Of a stretch of DNA of 64,000 bases, positions 55,919 through 64,000 are shown piece after piece. Each line of letters opens with the position of its first letter. Position 1 is the first letter of the stretch. The translations under genes were made by a program, and so were the position numbers. Source of the stretch: Devosia sp. SD17-2 (GTDB taxonomy: Bacteria; Pseudomonadota; Alphaproteobacteria; Rhizobiales; Devosiaceae); assembly GCF_029201565.1 (NCBI RefSeq), contig NZ_CP104002.1, forward strand, positions 4,121,001 to 4,185,000, given 5' to 3'. Below the pieces are notes generated by a model, which was given only the letters and a program-made list of their open reading frames with translations, ran no database searches and was not told the origin of the DNA.

Positions 55919-56848
55919 ATGACAAGCATAACCAAGCGCCTGGCCGCCTTCGCCGGTGTCGTGGCAATGGCAGCCGTTCCGAGCGTGGCGCTGGCCGTGG
56001 ATGGCCCGCTGGTCACCGCCGACTGGCTGTAGGAAAATCTCAACAATCCAAATGTGCGCATCTTCGAGGTCAGCGTCGACACCGGCGTCTACGCCCGTGG
56101 CGACATTCCGGGCGCCATCAATCTCAACTGGCACACCGATCTCGTTGACACCGTGCGCCGTGACATCGTCTCGAGCGATGGGCTCGAAGCGCTGCTGCAG
56201 CAGGCCGGCGTTACCGAAGACACCACCATTGTCCTTTATGGCGACAACAATAACTGGTTCGCCGCCTGGGGCGCCTGGGTGTTCGATATCCACGGGCTCG
56301 GCGACGTAAAGCTGCTCGATGGCGGTCGCAAGTATTGGGAAGGCCAGGGCCTGCCCTTCGACACAGCGACGCCGGAATATGCAACCTCCACCATCGACCT
56401 GCCGTCCGAGCCGGCACCGCTGCGCGCCCGCCTCGTCGACGTGCTGGAAGTGGTTGAAGGGGGCGCCGATGTATCGCTCGTCGATATTCGCGGGCCCAAG
56501 GAATATTCGGGCGAGATCTTTGCCCCCGAAGGCGTGCAGGAACTCTCCGTCCGCGCCGGCCATATCCCGGGCGCCGTGAACTTCCCCTGGGGCGGTGCCG
56601 TGCAGGAAGACGGTCGCTTCAAGTCGGCCGAGGACCTCAAGGCCGCCTTTTCCGCCATCGGCATCGACGGCTCCAAGCCGATCATCACCTATTGCCGCAT
56701 TGGCGAACGCTCCAGCCACACCTGGTTCGTGCTGTCGCGCATCCTCGGCTATGAGGTGCGCAATTACGACGGCTCCTGGACCGAATATGGCAATGCCGTC
56801 GGCGTGCCGATCACCAATCCGTCGGGCACGGTCTGGGGCAAGATCTGA
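55919..56848 (+). pseudogene. Exported thiosulfate/3-mercaptopyruvate sulfurtransferase with amber stop
   Basis: ATG 55919 opens a signal peptide (RLAAFAGVVAMAAVPSVALA) and the start of a SseA-type protein (LVTADWL), then TAG at 56030-56032. The frame stays open after it: ENLNNPNVRIFEVSVDTG, then RGDIPGAINLNWHTDLVD and two rhodanese domains. The second has its catalytic Cys in IITYCRIGERSSHTWFVL. A single change (Ala or Lys codon to TAG) would explain it. The next gene is a YeeE/YedE thiosulfate transporter, so the pair would serve sulfur uptake. Confidence 0.85.
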
Positions 56849-56921
56849 GCCACTTCCGTTTAGAGCAAACTGATAGTTCCGGACGGGCGCCACCAGCGCC
56901 CGTCTTTCTCATGGGGCAGAC

Positions 56922-58124
56922 ATGACCACGCCAGCCATCCGCTTCGGCCTTCCGCTTCTCATCGCCATCGGCCTTGCCTGGGGCTTTTTCGTGCTCAATG
57001 GCCAGGGCCCGGAAGGGCGTCCGCTGGCCTTTTCGCTCGCGATCGGCGCCGCCTTCGGCGTCGTCCTGCAGCGCAGCCGCTTCTGCTTTTACTGCAATTT
57101 TCGCGATCTCATTGAAAAGCGCCAGGCGGCGGGCGTGATCGCCATCCTCGTGGCTCTTGGCGTCGGCGCCATTGGCTACACCGCCATCTTCGGCGCCTGG
57201 CTGCCGACCCCGGCCCCTGGCCGCCTGCCCCCAACCGCCCATATCGGACCGGTCAGCCTGACGTTGGTCATCGCTGCCTTCGCCTTTGGAATCGGCATGG
57301 CCATTTCCGGCTCATGCCTTTCCGCTCATTTTTATCGGCTAGCCGAAGGTTCGGTGATTTCGCCCTTCGCCATCATTGGGGCCGGCCTTGGCTTTGGGCT
57401 GGGGTTCCTCACCTGGAACCCGCTGTTCCTCGCCATAACCTCGAACGCCTTCATCCTCTGGTTGCCCAATATTTTTGATTATGCCGGTGCGCTGGCGATC
57501 ACGATTGCGGCGCTCGCCGCCCTCGCCGTCGCCGCTCTGTGGTGGGCGCGCCCGGCCATGTCGGAGCCCGCCGCTTCACTGACCCTTGGCGAAGCCATCG
57601 ATCGGGTGTTCTTCCACCGCTGGCCAGCCGTGCTCGGCGGTACCCTCGTGGGCATCATTTCCACGCTCGCCTATTTTCGCGTCGCGCCGCTGGGCGTCAC
57701 CGCCGAGCTCGGCTCGATCGTGCGCACCGCCGGCACTGCCTGGGACGTCTTGCCGGGGACGCTGTTTGGCCTCGACGGACTGCGCGGCTGCGCCACCATC
57801 ATCAAGGAAGCGCTGCTTTCCCATAACGGCCTCTTCGTTATCGGGCTGATCGGGGCGTCCTTCATCACCTCGCTCATTGCCGGCCAGTTCAAGCCGCGCC
57901 GTCTTACCGGGCTCGACGTGGTGCGCGGCCTCTCAGGCGGCCTTCTGCTCGGCTGGGGTTCGATGACCGCGCTCGGCTGCACCGTCGGCGTGCTGCTTTC
58001 GGGCATTCATGCCGGCTCGCTTTCGGGCTGGGTGTTTCTCCTCGCCTCGTGCATGGGCATTCTGGCCGCGCTCTTCCTCGCAAAGCTGGTGAGCGGCCGC
58101 GCCGTCGCCCCACAGACCGCGTAA
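56922..58124 (+). CDS. YeeE/YedE (TsuA-like) thiosulfate transporter
   Basis: A 400-residue protein with about 10 hydrophobic segments. It has the conserved cysteines of the family in SRFCFYCNFRDLIEKRQAAGV, GSCLSAHFYRLAEGS, LRGCATIIKEALL and ALGCTVGVLLSGIHAGSLSGWVF. These cysteines pass thiosulfate through the channel in TsuA. Start ATG 56922. It is downstream of an exported rhodanese in the same direction with a 73-base gap. Confidence 0.9.
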   Translation: MTTPAIRFGLPLLIAIGLAWGFFVLNGQGPEGRPLAFSLAIGAAFGVVLQRSRFCFYCNFRDLIEKRQAAGVIAILVALGVGAIGYTAIFGAWLPTPAPGRLPPTAHIGPVSLTLVIAAFAFGIGMAISGSCLSAHFYRLAEGSVISPFAIIGAGLGFGLGFLTWNPLFLAITSNAFILWLPNIFDYAGALAITIAALAALAVAALWWARPAMSEPAASLTLGEAIDRVFFHRWPAVLGGTLVGIISTLAYFRVAPLGVTAELGSIVRTAGTAWDVLPGTLFGLDGLRGCATIIKEALLSHNGLFVIGLIGASFITSLIAGQFKPRRLTGLDVVRGLSGGLLLGWGSMTALGCTVGVLLSGIHAGSLSGWVFLLASCMGILAALFLAKLVSGRAVAPQTA

Positions 58125-58144
58125 ATCTGATGAACTACACCTTG

Positions 58145-58166
58145 GAAAGCCCGTAAAACCGGGCTT
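58145..58166 (+). terminator. Hairpin after the YeeE/YedE gene
   Basis: AAAGCCCG-TAAAAC-CGGGCTTT, a perfect 8-bp stem 20 bases beyond the stop codon. Only a short T-run is in the stem's own 3' arm, so termination strength is uncertain. Confidence 0.6.
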
Positions 58167-58378
58167 TCGGCCGTAAAAACAGGCGAGCCTTGACTTGGCC
58201 TCATTTGAGGTAGAGTATAGCGATATACGTTTTCTGCCCCTGTTGGCGACCTGATCTGACCGAGTTTGTCGGTTACTTAGCTTTCCTCCCGATTTGCGAA
58301 CGTTTTAGACTCCAGTCGCATGTGCGGCGGAGAAACTGCTCGTTTGCATTCAATCGAGCGAAACGCTGAGAAGCTAAA

Positions 58379-58585
58379 ATGATCAACGGCACCGTCAAGT
58401 TCTACAATTCCACCAAGGGCTTTGGCTTTATCTCCCCCGACGACGGCGGCAAGGATGCATTCGTGCATGTGTCTGCGCTTGAGCGCGGCGGGATTTCTGA
58501 TCTGGCCGATGGCCAGAAGGTTACCTACGACCTTGAAAAGGGTCGCGATGGTCGCGAATCCGCGATCAATCTGCAGGCAGCCTAG
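58379..58585 (+). CDS. Cold-shock protein, CspA family
   Basis: A 68-residue single CSD protein with RNP1 KGFGFISPDD and RNP2 DAFVHVSAL. It binds RNA and single-stranded DNA. The 5' region between the preceding terminator and the ATG is over 200 bases without a gene, consistent with the long structured leaders common for csp genes. A further small gene follows 51 bases downstream. Confidence 0.96.
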   Translation: MINGTVKFYNSTKGFGFISPDDGGKDAFVHVSALERGGISDLADGQKVTYDLEKGRDGRESAINLQAA

Positions 58586-58636
58586 TTCGTCTCTTCGCGG
58601 GGACCCTCGGTCCCCGCCCCCAATCGGGAGCATTTT

Positions 58637-58891
58637 GTGTTGCATCGCTATAAAGTCGGCCAGATCCTGGAACTTCGCTCTGCCCCACGGCACAGCAACC
58701 GGCCAGCCGGGACTTGCGAAGTGATCAATTGCCTCCCACATGAGACTGGCCCGGTGCTCTATCGGGTCAAGTCCTGGAATGAGCGCATCGAGCGGGTGGT
58801 CGAGGAAGTCGACCTGTCCCCCAGCGATAGCCGCAAGACAATTTCCAGCGAAACGGAACGCGTTTTCGACATCGCCGTTTCCAAGAAATAG
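58637..58891 (+). CDS. Conserved-looking small protein downstream of csp
   Basis: An 84-residue protein from GTG 58637 with GGAG 9 bases upstream. Sequence YKVGQILELRSAPRHSNRPAGTCEVINCLPHETGPVLYRVKSWNERIERVVEEVDLS looks like a small beta-barrel (SH3/Tudor-like) with alternating hydrophobic residues. Similar proteins follow csp genes in Hyphomicrobiales. Function unknown. Confidence 0.7.
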   Translation: MLHRYKVGQILELRSAPRHSNRPAGTCEVINCLPHETGPVLYRVKSWNERIERVVEEVDLSPSDSRKTISSETERVFDIAVSKK

Positions 58892-59106
58892 CCTGTCACG
58901 GCTGCCTTGCGCAGCCGGACCAGTTTTTTCGCCCCACTCATGCGCTCCAAGCGCAGGCGGGCGGATCAAACGGCCCCCCTCGTCACGAGCCTGTCAAGAA
59001 AGACGCTTACGAGGAGTGGAAGCCGCAAGGGTGCCCAGGCACCATCAACCACCAGCGCCAAAGGCGCTGAATCAAGACCGGCTCAAGCCGGCAGAAAGAC
59101 TGAATA

Positions 59107-59331
59107 ATGAACACTCAAATGCTTCATTCGCCGGGAGAACTCTTCCTCGGCAGCGACGCCGCCACCGCAATTGCGCAGGGCTCGCGTCATTTTCGCAGCG
59201 CCGATAAAGCCGTGCGCTTTGCGATGGAACATGCCGCGCCGGTAAGCCTGCGCGGCGCCATGCTCAAAATCGGCGGCCGTACACTCGGCCCGTCCGAAAT
59301 CCGCTCGCTGCATCGGCAGCTGAGCCGTTAG
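59107..59331 (+). CDS. Hypothetical 74-residue protein
   Basis: From ATG 59107 (MNTQMLHSPGELFLGSDAAT). It has a helical central part (HFRSADKAVRFAMEHAAP) and a C-terminus LKIGGRTLGPSEIRSLHRQL. No signal peptide or membrane segment. Codon use is like its neighbours. Family not recognised. Confidence 0.6.
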   Translation: MNTQMLHSPGELFLGSDAATAIAQGSRHFRSADKAVRFAMEHAAPVSLRGAMLKIGGRTLGPSEIRSLHRQLSR

Positions 59332-59544
59332 TCCACAAGACTAAGATGAAAATTGCGGGGTCCCTTGTCGTCCAGAACGGGCGGTGAGGGGCCCCGCGCC
59401 CGTTTGAGCCGCTGAAGCGGCCGTCCCGGCCCCACATGGCGAGGTCTTTGCTGGGCAAAAGGCTCGGCGCATGGGGGCGGTACAAAGCGTTCAGGCCGCG
59501 CCCTGTTGCCAGGGATCGGCCAGTACAATCGCTTGGCGGTAGAC

Positions 59545-59811
59545 TTATTGTGCCGGGCGCGGCGAAGAGCCGGGGCGCGGAGCGCGGGCCGGAGCCTTGG
59601 GTGCAGCGATCAGGCCTTCACGGATTGCCTGCTTGCGTGCAGCCTTACGAGCGCGACGAACGGCTTCAGCCTTTTCGCGCACGCGAGCCTCGGAGGGCTT
59701 CTCGAAATACTTACGGAGCTTCATCTCCCGGAACACGCCTTCGCGCTGGAGACGCTTCTTGAGCACGCGGAGGGCCTGCTCGACATTGTTGTCGCGAACT
59801 TGAACCTGCAA
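59545..59811 (-). CDS. rpsU: 30S ribosomal protein S21
   Basis: An 88-residue S21: [54 protein letters not shown] is the family core. The Ala/Pro/Arg-rich C-terminal extension is usual in alphaproteobacteria. It is transcribed alone, convergent with the hypothetical gene at 59107. Confidence 0.97.
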   Translation of the reverse strand: MQVQVRDNNVEQALRVLKKRLQREGVFREMKLRKYFEKPSEARVREKAEAVRRARKAARKQAIREGLIAAPKAPARAPRPGSSPRPAQ

Positions 59812-60018
59812 GAACTTTCCTAACGTTTTTTGGCCGCCTCACCTTGCGGCAGACGGAGCCGATCCTCTGATCGTGGCACTTCGTTATCAGCAGAGCCGTC
59901 TCTCGCCAACCCGCCTTTGCAAAAATGGTTGCGTTCCGGGCCTCTGAAGGCCAAGATTCTTTCTATCTGGGGCAGAGACGGCTAGATAAACGGCCAGATC
60001 GCTACCGGAAAACTGCCA

Positions 60019-60483
60019 ATGGTTGCCATTTTTATCGATGCTGACGCCTGTCCGGTCAAGGACGAGGCCCTGCGCGTGGCCGAGCGACACGGGCTCGTCA
60101 TCACCTATGTGGCCAATTTTGGCCTCCGTCCGTCGCGCGATTCTATGGTTCGCACGGTAATGGTGCCCCAGGGGGCCGACGCTGCCGACGACTGGATCGT
60201 TGAAAACGCGGCGGCCGGCGATCTCGTCGTCACTGCCGATATTCCACTTGCCAGCCGCGTGCTCGAAAAGGGCGCTGCGGCCATCGGCCCGACCGGCAAG
60301 CTCTTTACCCGCGAGAGCATCGGCATGGCACTCGCCATGCGCGAGCTGAACCAGTACCTGCGCGAGACCGGGGAAAGCCGCGGCTTCACCGCCGCCTTTT
60401 CGGCGAAGGACCGCTCCAACTTCCTCCAGCATTTTGATGCCCTGGTGCAGCGGGCCAAGCGCGACGCGCAAAATAGCCTTTGA
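60019..60483 (+). CDS. YaiI/YqxD family protein (DUF188)
   Basis: A 154-residue protein with a PIN-like start IFIDADACPVKDEALRVAERHG and the family marks MVPQGADAADDWIVENAAAGDLVVTADIPLASRVLEKGA and LFTRESIGMALAMRELNQYLRETGE. Conserved Asp residues suggest a metal-dependent nuclease fold. Function not established. Confidence 0.92.
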   Translation: MVAIFIDADACPVKDEALRVAERHGLVITYVANFGLRPSRDSMVRTVMVPQGADAADDWIVENAAAGDLVVTADIPLASRVLEKGAAAIGPTGKLFTRESIGMALAMRELNQYLRETGESRGFTAAFSAKDRSNFLQHFDALVQRAKRDAQNSL

Positions 60484-60610
60484 GCCAATTGACGCACGCC
60501 GTCCCAGGCGGCAACCCTCCTGCGTAACCGCGGGTTCGCCTGCTCCAGGCTTTTGCCCGCGGAAAAACACCAAGGGACCGGCCCATTTTGAGCCGGTGGG
60601 GGAGAAGATT

Positions 60611-61357
60611 ATGAACCAGATCGATCTTGCCGGCCGCGTCGCAGTGATTACCGGCGGGGCGCAGGGCATCGGCTTTGCCATTGCGCGCCGGCTTCTGGAC
60701 TCAGGGGCAAAGGTGAGCCTCTGGGATATGAATGCCGCGCTGCTCGATGAGGCGGCGGCCGAGCTGGGCGAGGGCGCGGATACAATCGTCGTCAATGTCA
60801 CCGATTATGACGCGATCACGGCAGCAGTGGCGCAGGTCGAGGCCAGGCATGGCAGCCTCGACATCCTCGTCAATTCGGCCGGGATCGCCGGCAAGAACGC
60901 CCCGCTCGACGAATACGAGCTGGAAGAATGGCACCGGGTCATCGACATCGACCTCAATGGCACCTTCTACGTCAATCGCGCCGTGCTGCCGGGAATGAAG
61001 GCGCGCAATTACGGGCGCATCGTCAATATCGCCTCGATCGCCGCCAAGGAGGGCAATCCCAATGCCGCGGCCTATGCGGCGGCCAAGGCCGGCGTCATCG
61101 GCATGACCAAGGCGGTCGGCAAGGAATGCGCCAAATATGACATCGCCATCAATGCGATCACCCCGGCCACCGCCAAGACGCGCATCCTCGACGAGCTTAA
61201 GCCCGAATTCATCGACTATATGCTCAGCCGCATTCCCCGCGGCCGGTTTCTCGAGGTCGAGGAAGCCGCCAATATGGTGGCCTGGCTGGTCTCGGCCGAA
61301 AACAGTTTTACAACGGCCTCTGTCTTTGACCTCTCCGGTGGCCGCGCCACCTATTGA
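60611..61357 (+). CDS. SDR-family oxidoreductase
   Basis: A 248-residue short-chain dehydrogenase from ATG 60611 (GGAG upstream). NAD(P)-binding TGGAQGIGFAIARRLLDSG, Asp after beta-2 (LWDMNAA) suggesting NAD preference, NSAGIAG, catalytic Ser in IVNIASIAAKEGNPNAAAYAAAKAGV with Tyr and Lys of YAAAK. It resembles 3-ketoacyl reductase/2-dehydro-3-deoxy sugar dehydrogenases. Substrate not deducible. A good terminator follows. Confidence 0.93.
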   Translation: MNQIDLAGRVAVITGGAQGIGFAIARRLLDSGAKVSLWDMNAALLDEAAAELGEGADTIVVNVTDYDAITAAVAQVEARHGSLDILVNSAGIAGKNAPLDEYELEEWHRVIDIDLNGTFYVNRAVLPGMKARNYGRIVNIASIAAKEGNPNAAAYAAAKAGVIGMTKAVGKECAKYDIAINAITPATAKTRILDELKPEFIDYMLSRIPRGRFLEVEEAANMVAWLVSAENSFTTASVFDLSGGRATY

Positions 61358-61378
61358 GGCCGGCCTGTTCGAAAAAGC

Positions 61379-61407
61379 AAAACCCCGGTGTCACCACCGG
61401 GGTTTTT
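61379..61407 (+). terminator. Rho-independent terminator after the SDR gene
   Basis: AAAACCCCGGTG-TCAC-CACCGGGGTTTTT: a perfect 12-bp stem including the A/T ends, 21 bases beyond the stop codon. Confidence 0.92.
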
Positions 61408-61501
61408 CGTTTTTATGGGTCAACCCGCCATTCGCGCGTAGCGCTCATGGCCTTGCCCCCTCAAATCGCTCCACTGGAGCGATTTGCCCTTCGGGACGAC
61501 A

Positions 61502-62602
61502 TCAAGCCTTGAGCTTGGCGAGAATGGCGGCGCCCATTTCTTCGGTGCCAACGGTCTTGCGATTATCCTGCGCAATGTCGGCGCAGCGCAGGCCATCGGC
61601 CAGCACGGCGGCAATCGCGCCTTCGACCTTGTCGGCCATTTCGATCATGCCGAAGGAATAGCGCAGCGCCATGGCGTAGGACGCGATCATGGCGATCGGA
61701 TTGGCAATGCCCTTGCCGGCAATGTCCGGAGCCGAACCGTGGACGGGCTCATACATGGCCTTGCGCTTGCCGGTGACTGCATCGGGAGCACCCAGCGCAG
61801 CGGACGGCAGCATGCCCAGCGAGCCGGTCAGCATGGCGGCAACGTCGGAGAGAATGTCACCAAACAGATTGTCGGTTACGATGACGTCGAACTGCTTTGG
61901 GTTGCGCACGAGCTGCATGGCGCAATTGTCGGCCAGGATGTGGTTGAAGGCCACGTCCGAATAGTCCTTGGCGACGCCACGCACGACTTCGTCCCACAAG
62001 ACGCCGGACTTCATGACGTTCTTCTTGTCGGCCGAGTGGATCTTGTTGCCGCGAGTGCGAGCGAGATCGAAGGCGACGCGGGCGATGCGGTCGATTTCAT
62101 AGGTCTCGTAGACCTGTGTATCGACGCCGCGCTTCTGGCCATTGCCCAGATCGGTGATTTCCTTGGGCTCGCCGAAATAGACGCCGCCGGTCAGCTCGCG
62201 CACGATGAGGATATCGAGACCTTCGACCAGCTCGCGCTTCAACGCGGAAGCATCGGCCAGTGCCGGATAGCAGATTGCCGGGCGCAGGTTTGCAAAAAGG
62301 CCGAGATCCTTGCGCAGACGCAGGAGGGCTGCCTCCGGGCGCTTGTCATAGGGAACATTGTCCCACTTCGGACCGCCGACAGCGCCGAAGATCACGGCGT
62401 CTGCCTTCATGGCCTTGGCCATGTCGTCTTCGGAAATGGCTTCGCCATGCGCGTCATAAGCGCAACCACCGGCCAGGCCACTCTCGGTTGCGAAATCGGT
62501 CAGCCCTTCGGCATTGGACCAGTCGATGATCTTTTCGACCTCGACCATGATTTCGGTGCCGATGCCGTCGCCGGGCAGAAGGAAAAGGGAATTTGTGGCC
62601 AT
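61502..62602 (-). CDS. leuB: 3-isopropylmalate dehydrogenase
   Basis: LeuB oxidises and decarboxylates 3-isopropylmalate in leucine synthesis. A 366-residue protein: [82 protein letters not shown] sequence ([16 protein letters not shown]) and [25 protein letters not shown] 62602. Confidence 0.98.
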   Translation of the reverse strand: MATNSLFLLPGDGIGTEIMVEVEKIIDWSNAEGLTDFATESGLAGGCAYDAHGEAISEDDMAKAMKADAVIFGAVGGPKWDNVPYDKRPEAALLRLRKDLGLFANLRPAICYPALADASALKRELVEGLDILIVRELTGGVYFGEPKEITDLGNGQKRGVDTQVYETYEIDRIARVAFDLARTRGNKIHSADKKNVMKSGVLWDEVVRGVAKDYSDVAFNHILADNCAMQLVRNPKQFDVIVTDNLFGDILSDVAAMLTGSLGMLPSAALGAPDAVTGKRKAMYEPVHGSAPDIAGKGIANPIAMIASYAMALRYSFGMIEMADKVEGAIAAVLADGLRCADIAQDNRKTVGTEEMGAAILAKLKA

Positions 62603-62785
62603 GTCGGTTCTCGCCGTACTGGTGGTTACGCCTGTTGACCGCAGATAGCGTCATTTTTTGCGCCGACGCAAGGCGGACCCATGCATTGGCGACAATCAAA
62701 GTCAGTTTTTGTCGCAGCGGTTTAGAGAATTTTTACGCGCAGGAGAGCGTCATCCCCTCAGCTAACTATTTAGGGGGACTAAAAA

Positions 62786-64000
62786 ATGATCGCTCGGCAA
62801 ATTGCCGCCTCGGTGACGGCGCTCATGCTGGCCATGACGCCCGCCCTGGCGCAGGACGAGACAGGTCCTTCTTCGATGGGCGAAAGATCGATCTGGGTGC
62901 GCTACCCTGCCATCGCGCCGGACGGAGAAACGCTAAGCTTCACCTATCGCGGCCGCATCTTCGTCGTCGACGCCGCCGGCGGTCTTGCGGTCCCGCTCAC
63001 CGCCAATGGCACCTATAGCCATGGCGCCGTCTGGTCCGCGGACTCGGAGAAGCTCGCCTTCGCCTCCGATCTCAATGGCGACGACGACGTCTATGTCACC
63101 GATTTCTCCGGCACGCTGGAGCGCCTGACCTGGTCCGCGGCCAGCGAAGTGCCGACCAGCTTCTCGCCCGATGGCAAGAAGATCCTCTATACGGCGGACC
63201 GGCTTGGCGACGCCGAACAGAGCGTGCAGACGGCTCTCTCGTTCCGCACGCAGCTCTACTCCGTGGACACTGCCAGCGGGCGTGAAGCGCTGGTCCTGCC
63301 CAATCTGGCGCTCCAAGCCGTGTGGAACCGCGACAAGAGCCAACTCGCCTATACCTATAACCCCACGCTTGATCCCGACGAACGCCAGCACCGCGTCGCC
63401 GCCAATGCGCGCACCATCTGGTCCTTTGATCCGGTGACGGGAAGACACGAGCCCCTGTTCCCGGTCGATGGCGCTGACCGGCACAATCCGGTCTGGAGCG
63501 CGGATGGTCAGTCGCTCTATTATTTGTCCGAAGCCTCGGGCTGGCTCAATGTCTGGCAGATGGACCTGGCCTCGGGCACCGAAACCCAGCTGACCAGCTT
63601 TGAAGGCGATCCGGTCCTCGATCTCTCCGTGGCTGACAATGGCACCATTGCCTTCGCAAATCGCGGACGCATCTATGTCATGGCACCCGGTGCGGCTGAA
63701 GCAACGCCGATCGAGGTGCTGACGCTCGAGCAGCGCGCCAGCCGACACGACAATTTCCACGCCGACAACAAGAGAGGTTTCACCTCGTCGGCCAGTGGGG
63801 AGCATTTCGCCGTCCTGGCGAACGCCGACGTCTTCCTCCAGGACGCGGCTGGCAATTTCCGCCAGATCACAGCGACGCCAGGAGAAGAGACGGGCGTCAC
63901 CTTTTCGCCAGATGGCATGATGCTGGCCTATGCCGCGCAGCGCGACCAAAAATGGGGACTCTACGGGGTCGATCTGACACCGGCCGAGGGCCAGTCCGGG
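62786..64000 (+). CDS. Exported TolB/tricorn-like beta-propeller protein, 3' part beyond window
   Basis: From ATG 62786 (AGGGGG upstream) a signal peptide MIARQIAASVTALMLAMTPALA leads to WD40-like/PD40 repeats: IWVRYPAIAPDGETLSFTYRG, SHGAVWSADSEKLAFASD, TSFSPDGKKILYTADR, HNPVWSADGQSLYYLSE, VTFSPDGMMLAY. The 405 codons seen cover one propeller; the arrangement fits a tricorn-type S41 peptidase whose catalytic domain would lie to the right. The gene runs off the window. Confidence 0.78.
   Translation, partial: MIARQIAASVTALMLAMTPALAQDETGPSSMGERSIWVRYPAIAPDGETLSFTYRGRIFVVDAAGGLAVPLTANGTYSHGAVWSADSEKLAFASDLNGDDDVYVTDFSGTLERLTWSAASEVPTSFSPDGKKILYTADRLGDAEQSVQTALSFRTQLYSVDTASGREALVLPNLALQAVWNRDKSQLAYTYNPTLDPDERQHRVAANARTIWSFDPVTGRHEPLFPVDGADRHNPVWSADGQSLYYLSEASGWLNVWQMDLASGTETQLTSFEGDPVLDLSVADNGTIAFANRGRIYVMAPGAAEATPIEVLTLEQRASRHDNFHADNKRGFTSSASGEHFAVLANADVFLQDAAGNFRQITATPGEETGVTFSPDGMMLAYAAQRDQKWGLYGVDLTPAEGQSG

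Noticed and set aside
56030..56032. Recoding (special amino acid) at the rhodanese in-frame stop
   Set aside because: The codon is TAG and not TGA, and no pyrrolysine machinery or conserved position supports recoding.

Overview
The window is about 62-65% GC by eye and reads as an alphaproteobacterial chromosome. The gene content and order (DUF1674, htpX, rsmB, heparinase-like and purH side by side; yciB; Sit-type manganese transporter behind a Mur-like box; leuB and leuC) point to the Hyphomicrobiales (Rhizobiales). A Devosia-like genus is a guess from general appearance, not something I could test.

Left backbone (1-23138). In order: the 5' part of tex, yciB, a zincin-type metallopeptidase overlapping leuC, an oligosaccharide flippase-like protein, purH, a heparinase II/III-like protein, rsmB-htpX, a DUF1674 protein, an orphan tail-fibre-like DUF2793/S74 protein, a TetR/VOC divergent pair, a thioredoxin-reductase-like flavoprotein, an aldo/keto reductase, trhO, sitABCD, a frameshifted YjbR/MmcQ gene, msrA, a small membrane protein and tRNA-Ser(GGA).

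Genomic island (23122-54595, about 31.5 kb). The last 17 bases of tRNA-Ser(GGA), CCA included, are repeated exactly at 54579-54595. An integrase gene starts just inside the left copy. This is the layout of an integrative element at a tRNA 3' end. The island is a worn mosaic: the integrase lost its catalytic C-terminus at an IS91-type element; a second, inverted IS91 remnant lies beyond an aldo/keto reductase/LysR cassette; then come a broken Hachiman-like defence pair (HamA tail, frameshifted and truncated HamB-like helicase), an ArdC remnant, and an intact IS256-type IS inserted in a lipoprotein gene. Next is a divergent pair of operons: membrane protein/VWA protein/SH3 protein/lipoprotein on one side, and an exported cofactor-less SUOX-fold protein/histidine kinase/response regulator on the other. 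Then follow mgtE, a baeRF-like gene, a tandem universal stress protein with one nonsense codon, a truncated ParB-like gene cut by an IS21 remnant, and a cbb3 oxidase cluster (ccoNOQP, a small membrane protein, DUF2189, ccoI, ccoS) with an FNR/FixK-type box upstream. Taken together the live cargo looks like low-oxygen and envelope-stress functions.

Right backbone (54596-64000). A small HTH-like protein, a DUF421 protein with a C-terminal zinc ribbon, an exported rhodanese with an in-frame amber codon next to a YeeE/YedE thiosulfate transporter, a cold-shock protein with a long leader, small hypothetical proteins, rpsU, a YaiI/YqxD protein, an SDR dehydrogenase, leuB and the 5' part of an exported tricorn/TolB-like propeller protein.

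Several otherwise intact genes carry a single lesion (YjbR/MmcQ, IS91 transposase, HamB-like helicase, Usp, rhodanese). Some may be base-calling errors, so they are flagged separately. All family assignments are from reading motifs, with no database search.
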